A stretch of DNA of 46,126 bases. Origin: ZC4RG35 sp036375695 (GTDB taxonomy: Bacteria > Actinomycetota > Acidimicrobiia > Spongiisociales > ZC4RG35). Positions 1 to 8,613 of this stretch are shown here, in pieces (the first letter of the stretch is position 1; the number at the start of each line of letters is the position of its first letter). The translations under genes were made by a program, and so were the position numbers. The notes beneath the pieces were generated by a model. That model saw nothing but the letters and a program-made list of their open reading frames with translations. It did not search any database and had not been told where the DNA came from. The stretch lies in the NCBI GenBank assembly GCA_036375695.1, contig DASVBU010000044.1, forward strand, positions 1-46,126, written 5' to 3'.

Positions 1-293
1 AAGGGGCTGAGCAGGACTTCCCATTCCTCGATCGATTCGATCGTGAGCAACCCATTGCGGGCCCATGGGTCAGCGGCCAGTCGCTTCCTGACCTCGGCCT
101 CCGAGTCGGCCCTGACGATCAGACGCGCCCTGTGCCGGGTCTCGTCACCGACGGGACCGCCCAGGAGGACGAACCCGTCCGCGGTCAGGCCGTTCATGAA
201 CACTGCGTGACCCGCCCAATCCGCCTGCTGGCGCATCGGGATCGACTCATCCCAAGCGAGTCCCTGGTCACTGATGACTACGAAGTAGGCCAT
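1..293 (-). CDS. YCII-like domain protein (3' end beyond window)
   Basis: A reading frame runs from an ATG at 293 to the left edge without a stop, giving about 97 residues starting MAYFVVISDQG. The small ferredoxin-like fold pattern with 'MRQQADWAGHAVFMNGLTADGFVLLGGPV' spacing (described here in part) is typical of YCII-related proteins, about 95-110 residues long, whose biochemical role is mostly unknown. The start is supported by a -10-like TACGTT (minus strand, 301-306) seven bases upstream and no Shine-Dalgarno, so it looks leaderless. The family call comes from pattern recognition; the C-terminus is missing. Confidence 0.75.
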   Translation of the reverse strand, partial: MAYFVVISDQGLAWDESIPMRQQADWAGHAVFMNGLTADGFVLLGGPVGDETRHRARLIVRADSEAEVRKRLAADPWARNGLLTIESIEEWEVLLSP

Positions 294-300
294 CTGGCGC

Positions 301-306
301 AACGTA
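301..306 (-). promoter_or_regulatory. -10-like TACGTT for a leaderless start
   Basis: TACGTT on the minus strand lies seven bases before the ATG at 293. This matches the TAnnnT-n6-8-ATG/GTG layout repeated at many genes in this window. No -35 element was assigned. Confidence 0.45.
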
Positions 307-415
307 CGACCCGTTGCGGTCAGGATTTGACCGCAACCATCCCAGCGAAACATCCGACGCTTTCGTCGCCGCCGTGTTGGGTAGAAAGGGGGCATAGCCG
401 AGACGGGAGCGTGTC

Positions 416-937
416 ATGAAGTCGATCAACCTCGGTGTGGCGGACGATCTGCCACCGGTGGAATGGAGCTCGATCGTCGAAAAACTGGATTCTGGAACCG
501 GCCCGGATCCCGATGCCCACAATGCGCGGAGCACCTGGCTCACGACCCTGAACGCAGACGGAAGCCCACACGTGACCCCCGTCGGCGCCATCTGGATGGA
601 TGGGACCTTCTGGTTCCAGACCGGTGACACCCGGAAGCGCCAGAACATCATGCGCGATCCGCGCTGCTCCATCGCTCTCTCCATCCGGGACGCCGACGTG
701 GTCCTCGAGGGCGAAGCCATGCCCGTCTCCGATCCCCAGAACGTGGCCCGGGCGGTGGAGGCTTGGAACGCCGGAGGCTGGCCGGTCGAGCCCGACGAGA
801 CCGGTGTGGGTATCACGGCACCCTTCAACGCGCCGGCACAGGGACCTCCACCGTGGACGGTCTTCCGCATAGACCCGCGATCGGCCGTGGTGGCCCTCGG
901 AACCGAGCCCGGTGGCCTGACCCGATTCGAATTCTGA
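416..937 (+). CDS. PPOX-class flavin/F420-dependent oxidoreductase-like protein
   Basis: This 173-residue protein resembles the pyridoxamine 5'-phosphate oxidase split-barrel family. A conserved 'WLTTLNADGSPHVTPVG' strand pair (about residues 42-58) is followed by 'KRQNIMRDPRCSIALS' (about 79-94), the usual cofactor-binding layout. Actinobacterial members use FMN or F420 to reduce or oxidise small molecules, but the substrate cannot be read from sequence. The ATG at 416 follows a purine-rich GGGAGCG stretch. The gene stands alone, divergent from the YCII-like gene and followed 31 bases later by DUF488. Confidence 0.8.
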   Translation: MKSINLGVADDLPPVEWSSIVEKLDSGTGPDPDAHNARSTWLTTLNADGSPHVTPVGAIWMDGTFWFQTGDTRKRQNIMRDPRCSIALSIRDADVVLEGEAMPVSDPQNVARAVEAWNAGGWPVEPDETGVGITAPFNAPAQGPPPWTVFRIDPRSAVVALGTEPGGLTRFEF

Positions 938-956
938 GTGCTGTCGGGCCTCCCCA

Positions 957-962
957 TAGCCT
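957..962 (+). promoter_or_regulatory. -10-like TAGCCT for a leaderless start
   Basis: TAGCCT is six bases upstream of the GTG at 969 and there is no Shine-Dalgarno. Transcription beginning seven bases after the hexamer would start at the GTG itself. Confidence 0.5.
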
Positions 963-968
963 GGGAAG

Positions 969-1496
969 GTGCGACGAATCCTCACCGTCGGTCACGGGAC
1001 TCTCTCCGCGGACGAGTTCACATCGCTCCTGAGGGCTGTGGGTGTCACGGAGGTGGTCGATATCAGGTCTTATCCCGGAAGTCGACACAACCCGCAGTAC
1101 GGGCGCGAGGAGATGAGCCGCTGGCTCCCGATGGCGGGGATCGGATACACCTGGCTGAAAGATCTCGGTGGGAGACGCCGCCCGATACGGGGATCGAGAC
1201 ACACCGCCCTCCGTCACCCGTCGTTCCAGGCGTACGCCGACCACATGGAGACTGAGGAGTTCCGCCGGGGGGTGGACACTCTCCTGGACATCGGTGGCCT
1301 GCCGGCGGTGATGTGCAGCGAGTCGGTGTGGTGGCGTTGCCACCGTCGTCTGTTGGCCGACCATCTGGTGCTGGTGCGGGGCGTGGAGGTCATCCATTTG
1401 ATGCAGGACGGCCGACAAGATGTCCATGTCCCCTCGGGAGAGGCACGCCGCGATGGCGAGCTCGTCGTCTACGACCAGCAGAGGAGGCCATCATGA
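969..1496 (+). CDS. DUF488 family protein
   Basis: This 175-residue protein has the hallmarks of DUF488: an N-terminal 'TVGHGTLSADEF' strand, 'VVDIRSYPGSRHNPQY' (about residues 30-45), and the Cys/His-bearing 'MCSESVWWRCHRRLLA' (about 115-130). The family fold is known but its activity is not settled. The start is a GTG directly behind a TAGCCT element, so it is probably leaderless. Its TGA overlaps the ATG of the GNAT gene as ATGA, so the two are probably translationally coupled. Confidence 0.88.
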   Translation: MRRILTVGHGTLSADEFTSLLRAVGVTEVVDIRSYPGSRHNPQYGREEMSRWLPMAGIGYTWLKDLGGRRRPIRGSRHTALRHPSFQAYADHMETEEFRRGVDTLLDIGGLPAVMCSESVWWRCHRRLLADHLVLVRGVEVIHLMQDGRQDVHVPSGEARRDGELVVYDQQRRPS

Positions 1497-1999
1497 CCGA
1501 ACCAGGCGACCTTGTGATCAGAGATGCCGGCGTCGGGGATGTCCCGGCCATCTGCCGGTTCGGCGAGGACTTCATCGAGGATCACTACGCCCCGTTGATC
1601 GGGAGGGAGGCGGCAGCCGCCCAGGTCCGGGCCTGGTGGAGCGTGGAGGCGATCAGTCAGGCGGTGAATGCGGGTCTGGTGGTCGTCGCCGAGTCCGAGG
1701 GCCGGCTCCTCGGCGTCGGTCAGCGTGGCCGCCACGGGGACGACCACGTCGTCTACAAGCTCTACGTGCATCCCGAGCATCGCGGCCGGGGCATCGGACC
1801 CAAGCTGCTCGATGCGCTGATCCGTCAGCTGCCGGCCGACGTGGACCGTCTCTACATCGAGCACTTCGCGGCCAACACCCGTGCCGGCGAGTTCTACGAA
1901 CGGGAAGGCTACGCGGTCGACCGGATCGAACCGAGCCCGAGCGGCGCCCCGGCACTCGACGTGGTGTGGCGGGTTCGCCGCCTCGATCGCTCCAGGTAG
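1493..1999 (+). CDS. GNAT family N-acetyltransferase
   Basis: This 168-residue protein spans a full GNAT domain. The acetyl-CoA pyrophosphate-binding motif A is clear as 'LYVHPEHRGRGIGPKLLDAL' (about residues 88-107: V-x-P-x-x-R-G-x-G-I-G). It is followed by 'HFAANTRAGEFYEREGY', the usual motif B. The acceptor substrate is unknown. The ATG at 1493 overlaps the DUF488 stop (ATGA) and follows a GAGGAGG-like site inside the upstream gene. A longer frame opening at 1313 was rejected because it overlaps DUF488. Confidence 0.9.
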   Translation: MTEPGDLVIRDAGVGDVPAICRFGEDFIEDHYAPLIGREAAAAQVRAWWSVEAISQAVNAGLVVVAESEGRLLGVGQRGRHGDDHVVYKLYVHPEHRGRGIGPKLLDALIRQLPADVDRLYIEHFAANTRAGEFYEREGYAVDRIEPSPSGAPALDVVWRVRRLDRSR

Positions 2000-2015
2000 T
2001 CCCGGACCAGCTCTA

Positions 2016-3740
2016 CTACCGGGCCCGGGGTCGGGCCCGGGCGACCCTGGACAGCGGCTCCCGGGTCTGGTCGTCGGCCCGCATCCTCACCTGGCGGGCC
2101 GAGACACAGCCGGGGATGGTGAGGATGAAGCAGGATCCGCCCAGGAGCTCGGAGCGGCGGTACGCCGCCGAGCCACCGTGTGACTCCGCCACCGCCCTCA
2201 GGATGGCGAGGCCGATGCCCATGCCGGGCGTGGTGGCGTCGAGACGCTTGGCGCCCCGCTCGAAACGCTCCCAGATCAAGTTCTCGTACTTCGTCGGGAC
2301 GCCGGCGCCGTCGTCGTGGACCTCGATCACGAGCGTCCGCTCGTGTCGCACGACGGCCCGCACCAGGGTCTGCCCACCGCCGTACTTCTCGGCATTGGTG
2401 ATCATGTTGACCAGCGCCTGTCGGATCCGGTCGCTGTCGACCCGGATGACGCAGTCCTCGGGGATCTCCACGGAGACCGTCGACGACGGCAAGCCCGAGA
2501 GCGCTTGCCTCACCACCTCCGACACCGTCGTCTTCCCGATGTGGAGCGGGACCCTGCGGTCGAATCCCTTCGCCAGCAGCATCAGATCGGAGACGAGACG
2601 TGCCATGTGCTTCGCCTGACCGCTGACGTCCGCCAGCATCTCGTCCCGGAGGTCCTCCGGGATGCTCTCCGCATCCTCCTCGAGGAGGGAGAGGTATCCG
2701 ACGATGGCGGTGAGGGGAGTGCGCAGCTCATGACTCACCGAGGCAACCAGTTCCGATCGCTGCATCTCGATCTGGTTGCGATGCCCCTGGATCACGACGA
2801 GTTGCCGCACCAGGACGAGGACCATGATCAGGACCAGGGCGTCGAGCACGACGGCCCGGCCCCCGGTGATCTCGTGGTACCTGATGACGTGGCTGACCAG
2901 GAGGGCGGCGACCATCGCATACGGCCACATCAGGGCGAGCAAAGGAGTGGAGCGCTCCGGGTACTCCCGCAACCGGGGGGTGCGGTCCACGACTGCCGAA
3001 GCAAGCAGGCTGCAGACCGCCGACAGGAGGAAGAGCGGGTAGAGCGGGTCGGCGTCCTGGAAAGTGCTGCCCAGGCCTTGCTGGAAGAAGCTGAGATCGC
3101 CGACGAGCTGGAACCCGAGGGTCAGGGCGATGAACACCAGCCGGATGTCCATGCGGAAGTAGCTCCGCCTGAGGACGAGGATCATCAAGGCGATGACCGC
3201 GATCACGTCGATCACCGGGTACAGCGCCGCCAACGCGAGCTCCCATCCGGATGCCGACCCGATGTGCTCCCTGAGACTCTCCTCGAGCACGGACCAGAGA
3301 AGCCCTGCCAGAGCCACCCCACCGATGAACGCGTCGAGCAAGGTGATCATCCAGCCCCGGCCCACCGTGGCGGCGCGGGCGAGCAGCCAGATCGCAATCA
3401 CCAGGGACAGATACGTGAGGACGAAGAAGGCGTCGATCGGTCCGAAGGCAGGCAAGATGACGCCGCCCATCACGAGCAGGCCGGTGACGAACACGCCGGT
3501 TGCTGCGGAGAAGAGCCCGATCGCCATGACCCGCCAGGCTCGACGTTCGCGGGACTCGAGCCAGGCCGAGCGTCGCCAGCCGATGACGCCGGCCGTGCCC
3601 ATCCCGACCATCATCCCGGCCGGCCCCAGCGTGTCGGCCTGATCCTGCCGGAAGAGCAATAGCACCGCGAGACCGAGGAGGATCACGGTCAGAGGGCCGG
3701 CTGTCCGCCAGCGGCGCAGCGACAGAAGGGGTGAGTGCAC
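2016..3740 (-). CDS. Orphan multi-pass membrane sensor histidine kinase
   Basis: This 574-residue protein has roughly nine hydrophobic segments in its first 315 residues. A HisKA segment with the phosphoacceptor His at residue 337 (SVSHELRTPL) follows, then an HATPase_c domain with an N box (NMITNAEKYG), a DDGAGVP G1 box and a GMGIGLAI G2 box. It should autophosphorylate and signal to a response regulator, yet none is encoded nearby. No PAS or HAMP domain is visible, so the long membrane portion is probably the sensor. The start is GTG at 3740 with an AAGAGG site. Ligand and partner are unknown. Confidence 0.88.
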   Translation of the reverse strand: MHSPLLSLRRWRTAGPLTVILLGLAVLLLFRQDQADTLGPAGMMVGMGTAGVIGWRRSAWLESRERRAWRVMAIGLFSAATGVFVTGLLVMGGVILPAFGPIDAFFVLTYLSLVIAIWLLARAATVGRGWMITLLDAFIGGVALAGLLWSVLEESLREHIGSASGWELALAALYPVIDVIAVIALMILVLRRSYFRMDIRLVFIALTLGFQLVGDLSFFQQGLGSTFQDADPLYPLFLLSAVCSLLASAVVDRTPRLREYPERSTPLLALMWPYAMVAALLVSHVIRYHEITGGRAVVLDALVLIMVLVLVRQLVVIQGHRNQIEMQRSELVASVSHELRTPLTAIVGYLSLLEEDAESIPEDLRDEMLADVSGQAKHMARLVSDLMLLAKGFDRRVPLHIGKTTVSEVVRQALSGLPSSTVSVEIPEDCVIRVDSDRIRQALVNMITNAEKYGGGQTLVRAVVRHERTLVIEVHDDGAGVPTKYENLIWERFERGAKRLDATTPGMGIGLAILRAVAESHGGSAAYRRSELLGGSCFILTIPGCVSARQVRMRADDQTREPLSRVARARPRAR

Positions 3741-3799
3741 TGCCTCTTGTTATCGGCAGTGACCTCCTCCATCCGAAGTGCACGCGGCTCGGGACGCGG

Positions 3800-3828
3800 A
3801 ACCGCCCGGCGATTTGCGCCGGGCGGTT
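3800..3828 (-). terminator. Strong 12-bp hairpin after the SRPBCC gene
   Basis: AACCGCCCGGCG (3800-3811) pairs perfectly with 3817-3828 around an ATTTG loop, 23 bases past the stop of the SRPBCC gene. There is no T run on either side, so this is a hairpin-only terminator candidate. It also sits upstream of the kinase gene and may insulate it. Confidence 0.6.
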
Positions 3829-3850
3829 CGCTGCTGCGCTGTCTCGAGGA

Positions 3851-4447
3851 TCAGCTGCGGTAGGTGTCCTCGTCGCCGCTGAGGGGGTTGTCCTCTTCGG
3901 CGTACTCGGTCGTGTCGACGAGTGGCTCCACGTCCTCCTGCTGGTACCCGGCAGGAGCGACGTCACCGACGACGGCGGCCTCGTCCTCGACCTGGCCGCC
4001 GTGGATCTCGCCACGCCAGGCGCCGGTCTCGAAGCCGCGATCCTCGATGAATTCCTTGAAGCGCCCCAGATCGCCTTCGGCGCGCCGCTCGACGATGCCG
4101 AGCGCCTCACCGACGTTCTCCACGAACCCCTCGGGGTCGTGTTCCATGGTGAGGTCGATCCGGGTGCGGCCCGGCTCGATCGGCTCGAAGACGACGCGAC
4201 CCGCGTTCTTCGTCCCACCGGTGCTCTCCCAGGCGACGACACGGTCCGGCTCCTGCTCCACGATCTGGGCATCCCACTCACGCTCGACGCCGCCGATCTG
4301 GGCGCGCCAGTGCAGGGTGGCGTCGTCGAGCTGACGGACCTCTTCGACACCTTCCATGAAGTGCGGGAAGTCCTCGAACTGGGTCCACTGGTTGTACGCC
4401 ACGCTGATCGGGACGTCTACTTCTACTGCGGCTGTGACTTCAGCCAT
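3851..4447 (-). CDS. SRPBCC family (cyclase/dehydrase-like) protein
   Basis: The 198-residue protein begins with a START/SRPBCC fold resembling actinobacterial polyketide cyclase-like proteins. It shows 'DVPISVAYNQWTQFEDFPHFM' (about residues 11-31) and later 'GRVVFEPIEPGRTRIDLTMEH'. After about residue 145 comes a strongly acidic, Gln/Glu-rich tail with no clear fold. Members bind hydrophobic ligands; no catalytic role can be assigned. A clean AAGGAGG precedes the ATG. The gene is single, with a hairpin downstream. Confidence 0.85.
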   Translation of the reverse strand: MAEVTAAVEVDVPISVAYNQWTQFEDFPHFMEGVEEVRQLDDATLHWRAQIGGVEREWDAQIVEQEPDRVVAWESTGGTKNAGRVVFEPIEPGRTRIDLTMEHDPEGFVENVGEALGIVERRAEGDLGRFKEFIEDRGFETGAWRGEIHGGQVEDEAAVVGDVAPAGYQQEDVEPLVDTTEYAEEDNPLSGDEDTYRS

Positions 4448-4516
4448 GTTCGCCTCCTTGGGGCCTAGGAACGCGCCCTACCCCCACGCCCCCGGGCACA
4501 AACCAGGTGCGCTTGG

Positions 4517-5491
4517 TCACCGGCGGTTCGTCGATTCGACCAGGTCCCGCCGGATCGCCTTTTCGGCGCGGCGCCGCCCGACACGTGCCAGCCAGCTCTG
4601 TGTGGGCGTCTCGATCCAGTAGTACGACAGGGCGGCGACCGCCAGGGAAAGGATGAGGGTCGGCACCACCCCGACACCGACGCCCACGAACACGTAGTGC
4701 CACAGGTAGAGCCCGTATGAGATCTCCCCGAGCCAGCCCATGACCGGCGATCCCATCCAGCCTGCGCCCCCGACGGCGTACTGGACGGCCATCAGCCCGA
4801 GCGCGATGGCGAGGAAGTGGCCCCAGAAGAACCCGGCTCCCTCCTCGCCGAAGACTGGGAGGAGCATGGCCAGGGCCAGGCCGGGGATGGAGATCCCGGC
4901 GAGTCGCCATGACCGCGGCTTCACCACACCGAGGAAGCAGCCGGCGAGCAGCGCAGCCGCGTTGGTGTCCGTGGCGTTGTAGACCCACCCCGGTGACGCG
5001 ACCCAGATCGTCACCGCACGCCAGACCACCGCCGCGAAGAGGAGCAGGCCGATGACGACGATTCGCCTCCGCTTCGGGATTCGCCCGAGGACCAGCGGCC
5101 AGAAGAGGTAGAAGTGCGCCATGGCGGCGAGGAACCAGGTGTGGGTGAGGACCCCGAGCTCGGCGCCCGCGATTCGGGCGTAGTTGGCGTATTGGCCGAG
5201 TGCGGGGAGCGTCCTTCGCCAGTCCAGCCCGAACGCCACGAGGACCAGGCACATCAGGACGAGGGCTGGATAGAGACGAATGGCCCGCTTGGCGTAGAAG
5301 GACTTCAGATCGACACGACCGGACTCGTCCATCTCCTGACACAGCAGGCGTGTGATCAAGTATCCGGACAGGACGAAGAAGACGACGACGCCCCAGTGAC
5401 CCGCCGGGAAGAGCTCCTTGTCCATGTGATATGCGATCACCATCAGGAGTGCCAGGGCCCGGAGGCCGTCGAGAGCGTCGACGCGTCTCAC
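4517..5491 (-). CDS. Acyltransferase 3 family membrane protein (OafA-like)
   Basis: The 324-residue protein has the acyltransferase_3 start 'RVDALDGLRALALLMVIAYH' with the conserved His of the R/H motif at about residue 22. 'VVVFFVLSGYLITRLL' and 'FYAKRAIRLYPALVL' follow, then about ten membrane helices. Such proteins move acetyl or other acyl groups to sugars or lipids at the membrane. It lacks the extra C-terminal SGNH domain seen in longer relatives. The start is a GTG at 5491. The acceptor is unknown and there is no adjacent polysaccharide cluster. Confidence 0.87.
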   Translation of the reverse strand: MRRVDALDGLRALALLMVIAYHMDKELFPAGHWGVVVFFVLSGYLITRLLCQEMDESGRVDLKSFYAKRAIRLYPALVLMCLVLVAFGLDWRRTLPALGQYANYARIAGAELGVLTHTWFLAAMAHFYLFWPLVLGRIPKRRRIVVIGLLLFAAVVWRAVTIWVASPGWVYNATDTNAAALLAGCFLGVVKPRSWRLAGISIPGLALAMLLPVFGEEGAGFFWGHFLAIALGLMAVQYAVGGAGWMGSPVMGWLGEISYGLYLWHYVFVGVGVGVVPTLILSLAVAALSYYWIETPTQSWLARVGRRRAEKAIRRDLVESTNRR

Positions 5492-5570
5492 ATGTCGTCA
5501 TACCCCGCAGTGCTCCGACGGCAACCTTCGGACCGGTTTCACCTCCGAGGTTGGAGGGGTAGGGCAGGAC

Positions 5571-6731
5571 ATGAGACCTTTCCGCCGGCGCGCCGCCGTG
5601 GTCATGCCCCTGATCCTGGTCGTGGCCTGTTCCGTTGAGGCCGACGAGGCCGACGCCAACCCCCCTCGCGCCTCCTCGACGCGTCCTGAGGCGACCACCA
5701 CCACGACGACGGGGACCTCGACCCCCACGACCGTTCCCCCCACCACAACGGCTGTAACCGTCGAGGAGCCGACCTTCGAGACCTTCGCCGACATCGACAC
5801 CATCGGCGACTTCTCCGGGCTCACTGCCAGCGGCAAGACCAGATGGCTGGAGTCGGTCCCGGTCGAGGAGGTGATGATCACCTCGACCGCCGACGGCTCG
5901 AAACAGCCGGCCTGGTGGCTGCCGCCCGAAGGAGAGGGGAGGCCCCTACTGGTGATCCTCCACTCCTGGAGCTCCGACTACCGGCAGCACGCCGGGATCC
6001 CCTACGCCATGTGGGCGTCCGAGAACGGGTGGGCGGTCATCGCACCCAACTTCAGGGGTGTCAACGACGACCCGGAGGCCGTCGGGTCCGATCTGGCCGT
6101 CCAGGACGTAGCCGACGCGATCGACTTCGCCGTCTCCCAGGACGGAGTGGATCCAGAGCTCGTCTTCACGGTGGGATACTCGGGTGGCGGGATGATGTCC
6201 CTCCTCATCGCCGGACGACACCCGGACAAGGTGACGGGTGTAGCCGCCTGGGGCCCTCCATACGACCTGATCTGGTTCTACGAGCAGTCGGTGGACGAAG
6301 GTCGCGCCTACGCCGACCAGATCCGGGCCGCGTGCGGAGGGAACCCGACAAGCGACCCGGCAGCCGAGGAGGAATGCCTCCACCGCAGCCCGATGACGCA
6401 TCTCGACGGTGCCCGCGATGAGGGCGTGGCGATCATGATCGGCCACGGCATCCGCGACCACCTGCTCAACCCCCGCCAGTCGGCGATCGCCTTCAACCAG
6501 CTGGCCGACGAGGAGGACCGTCTCACCGACGAGCAGCTCGAGCAGATCGGGCGGTCGAGCCTCCCCGAGGTCTTACAGGGGTCGATCGAGGCAGAGACCT
6601 TCTTCGGCGACGGAGATCCGGAGCCGGTCTTCTCGCGGCAGTCGGCCGGCGTACTCCTCGTCTACATGGACTCGGACCACGAGATGGTCTACGAGGCGGC
6701 CGTGCGGTGGATCGCCAGCCTCCTTCCCTGA
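5571..6731 (+). CDS. Secreted lipoprotein alpha/beta hydrolase (prolyl-oligopeptidase/dienelactone-hydrolase type)
   Basis: This 386-residue protein starts with a signal peptide ending in the lipobox LVVAC (Cys at about residue 20). A Thr/Pro-rich linker runs to about residue 65. The catalytic region shows 'LLVILHSWSSDYRQHAG' (oxyanion strand), the nucleophile elbow GYSGGGMM (Ser near residue 202), a likely Asp in 'HGIRDHLLNP' and a His in 'DSDHEMVYEA'. It is probably a cell-surface esterase or peptidase acting on an unknown substrate. The start follows GGCAGG. It converges on the M15-like lipoprotein with almost no gap. Confidence 0.85.
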   Translation: MRPFRRRAAVVMPLILVVACSVEADEADANPPRASSTRPEATTTTTTGTSTPTTVPPTTTAVTVEEPTFETFADIDTIGDFSGLTASGKTRWLESVPVEEVMITSTADGSKQPAWWLPPEGEGRPLLVILHSWSSDYRQHAGIPYAMWASENGWAVIAPNFRGVNDDPEAVGSDLAVQDVADAIDFAVSQDGVDPELVFTVGYSGGGMMSLLIAGRHPDKVTGVAAWGPPYDLIWFYEQSVDEGRAYADQIRAACGGNPTSDPAAEEECLHRSPMTHLDGARDEGVAIMIGHGIRDHLLNPRQSAIAFNQLADEEDRLTDEQLEQIGRSSLPEVLQGSIEAETFFGDGDPEPVFSRQSAGVLLVYMDSDHEMVYEAAVRWIASLLP

Positions 6732-6732
6732 T

Positions 6733-7785
6733 CTATCTAACGGCGAGATGGATGTGATCGAGGTGGACCGTGTTGGTGAACGACCGCGACGAGCCCTGGC
6801 CGTCGAAGTCCCACGGGCCGCCCACCTGGACCACGTCGGGGTGGTCCAGCATCCACTGCATCGCCCTCATCGATGCCGAGCCCTGCTCATGGTCTTCGAT
6901 GACCAGCGTGTCCCCGATGCGGTGGATGTCGACGGCGCGGCCGACGGTGTGGTGGCTCTGCCGGTCGGTGTCGAACACGTTGTGCGGGTGACCCGTCGCC
7001 AGGACCGTGACCGAGTAGGGCGTCACGTCTGCGAGCTGGGCCATCAGGTCCAGGAGGACAGGGGAGACGCGGCCGGCGAGGATGTCGAGGCGGGCGGAGT
7101 CGGGCATCTCGATGCGGGGGTCGTTCGCCACCTCGTGGGCCAGGGCGAGTTCCTCGATGCTCCCGAAGGATCCACCTGCCGATGCCAGATGATCGAAACG
7201 CCACCCGGATTCGTCACGCACGAGCCGCACGTCGATGGTCCGGATCACCGTCTCGGCGGGCTCCGATCCGCGCCCGATCGTCTGGCGCGTCACCACCATC
7301 ACCGATGCCTTGTCCGCCGTCAGACCCCCGAGCTGGGGGTAGATGACCTCGCCGCGGGACCAGCTCCCGGGATGGGTGAGGGGATCGACCACCTCGGCGA
7401 GGGGGGCGTGGTCAGCATCGGCGTGGACCAGCAGTCGGTTGGCGTGGTCGGTGTCCCCCTCGTAGTTGGTCAGGTCGTAGACGATGTCCACCGCCAACTG
7501 CTTGGCGTCGGGGGCGACCTCCGACTGCGGCACCACGTACCGATTCGCCACGGGCGGTGCCGCCGCTACCTCTGCTGGGGGCACCGTGGCGGGAACCGTC
7601 GTCGTGGTCGTCGACGTCAGAACTTGTGTGGTGGTCGTTGCCGCGACCATCCGACTCGGGACGCTCGCCCCGGGTGGCACCGCCTGACATGCGGCCACGA
7701 GGACGACGAGACACACCATGCCTGACAGCGAGGTGAGGTGGAGTCGTCGGCCGCAACCGGCCCCGGTGTTTGCGTCCGGACGCAT
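6733..7785 (-). CDS. Lipoprotein with C-terminal peptidase M15-like domain
   Basis: About 350 residues. A signal peptide ends in the lipobox LVAAC, then a Thr-rich linker, a middle domain of unknown type (about residues 75-225), and a C-terminal domain. That last domain has the M15 zinc signatures 'SHHTVGRAVDIHR' (S-x-H-x-x-G-x-A-x-D) and 'HLDHIHLAVR'. M15 enzymes are D-Ala-D-Ala carboxypeptidases or endopeptidases of peptidoglycan, so a cell-wall role is likely. I chose the ATG at 7785 over the GTG at 7788 because TACGCT (7793-7798, minus) lies seven bases before it, which makes it leaderless. Zinc binding is inferred. Confidence 0.8.
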   Translation of the reverse strand: MRPDANTGAGCGRRLHLTSLSGMVCLVVLVAACQAVPPGASVPSRMVAATTTTQVLTSTTTTTVPATVPPAEVAAAPPVANRYVVPQSEVAPDAKQLAVDIVYDLTNYEGDTDHANRLLVHADADHAPLAEVVDPLTHPGSWSRGEVIYPQLGGLTADKASVMVVTRQTIGRGSEPAETVIRTIDVRLVRDESGWRFDHLASAGGSFGSIEELALAHEVANDPRIEMPDSARLDILAGRVSPVLLDLMAQLADVTPYSVTVLATGHPHNVFDTDRQSHHTVGRAVDIHRIGDTLVIEDHEQGSASMRAMQWMLDHPDVVQVGGPWDFDGQGSSRSFTNTVHLDHIHLAVR

Positions 7786-7792
7786 CACGGGA

Positions 7793-7798
7793 AGCGTA
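7793..7798 (-). promoter_or_regulatory. -10-like TACGCT for a leaderless start
   Basis: TACGCT on the minus strand is seven bases before the ATG at 7785. The same layout recurs at many genes in the window. Confidence 0.45.
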
Positions 7799-7837
7799 AG
7801 GAGGTATGGCCGCTAGTTCCGAAGGGTATGGAGGTCC

Positions 7838-7981
7838 ATGATCACCATGAGACGGCGTCTGCTGTCCATCGCATTGGGAGTCGTTCTCGGGATGGGTCTG
7901 ATGGCCTGCACCGACGACGAGAGCCCGGACACCACGGCGCCCATCGGGGACACGACCACCAGCGCACCGGTCGGATCCTGA
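7838..7981 (+). CDS. 47-residue Thr-rich small lipoprotein
   Basis: This short frame starts at ATG 7838 behind GGAGG (7831-7835 region) and encodes MITMRRRLLSIALGV, a hydrophobic signal and the lipobox-like GLMAC at about residues 20-24. A 23-residue acidic, Thr-rich tail then runs to TGA. The signal peptide plus lipobox and good ribosome site make it a real gene, although only the anchor and a linker remain. It may be a minimal lipoprotein, or what is left of a larger one like its Thr-linker neighbours. It leads into the membrane protein gene 32 bases on. Confidence 0.65.
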   Translation: MITMRRRLLSIALGVVLGMGLMACTDDESPDTTAPIGDTTTSAPVGS

Positions 7982-8013
7982 GCCATGAGGACGGTACAGA
8001 GGTGAGCGATCAG

Positions 8014-8580
8014 ATGAGGTTCGAGCGCCGACTGGACCCGTTGTGGGCCCAGGAGCTCGGGCCGCTCCCGCCCGCGCGCGACGTGGCGAGGAACGTCCGG
8101 CGGAGCACATCGGACTTCCTCGACGGTCTCACGGTGCGTGTCTCTCGCGCGATCGAAGTGACGGAAGCCTCTGTCGTCCGGACATGGGAAAGGGTGAAGT
8201 CGACCTCGATGACGCAACCGACTCAGATGCTCCGTGCCGGTCTCACCGCCCTGAGGGAGAGACCGCGACCGACACGCACCCCGCGGCGTGCCCCGCTGGT
8301 GACGCCTCCCGGCGCCATTCCCACGGCGGTGGTCGAGCCGATTGCCCAACCGCTCCCGGTCGGGGTCGAGACGGCGGTCCAGCTACCGCGGAGCGAAGAC
8401 CGGCGCTGGCTCGGCGTGCTTTCCGATCGGGCCCTCACCTGGGCCATCGCAGTGGCCAGCGTCGTGCTGTTGATCGTGTTCCTGCGAACGGCGCAGACTC
8501 TGGCGGGCACCCTCGTCGATTTCCTGGCGCAGACCGTCAACGGCTTCCTCACCCGTCTCGGCTACCCGCCGGCCATGTAG
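8014..8580 (+). CDS. Hypothetical protein with one C-terminal membrane segment
   Basis: A 188-residue protein I do not recognise. It has an Arg-rich N-terminal two thirds with a likely amphipathic helix ('FLDGLTVRVSRAIEVTEASV') and a Pro-rich stretch (about residues 82-115). One membrane span follows ('WAIAVASVVLLIVFL', about 147-161), with a short tail outside or inside. The ATG at 8014 is preferred because AGAGGTGA lies eight bases upstream. A GTG at 8002 is in frame but sits inside that ribosome site. It probably shares a transcript with the small lipoprotein upstream. Confidence 0.65.
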   Translation: MRFERRLDPLWAQELGPLPPARDVARNVRRSTSDFLDGLTVRVSRAIEVTEASVVRTWERVKSTSMTQPTQMLRAGLTALRERPRPTRTPRRAPLVTPPGAIPTAVVEPIAQPLPVGVETAVQLPRSEDRRWLGVLSDRALTWAIAVASVVLLIVFLRTAQTLAGTLVDFLAQTVNGFLTRLGYPPAM

Positions 8581-8613
8581 CCGGTCACGCGCCAGGCCAC
8601 CGCCAAACCGCCG

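Noticed and set aside
3851..4447. SRPBCC gene as the toxin partner of the antitoxin at 30568
   Set aside because: The two are 26 kb apart and on different strands, so a functional pair cannot be claimed.
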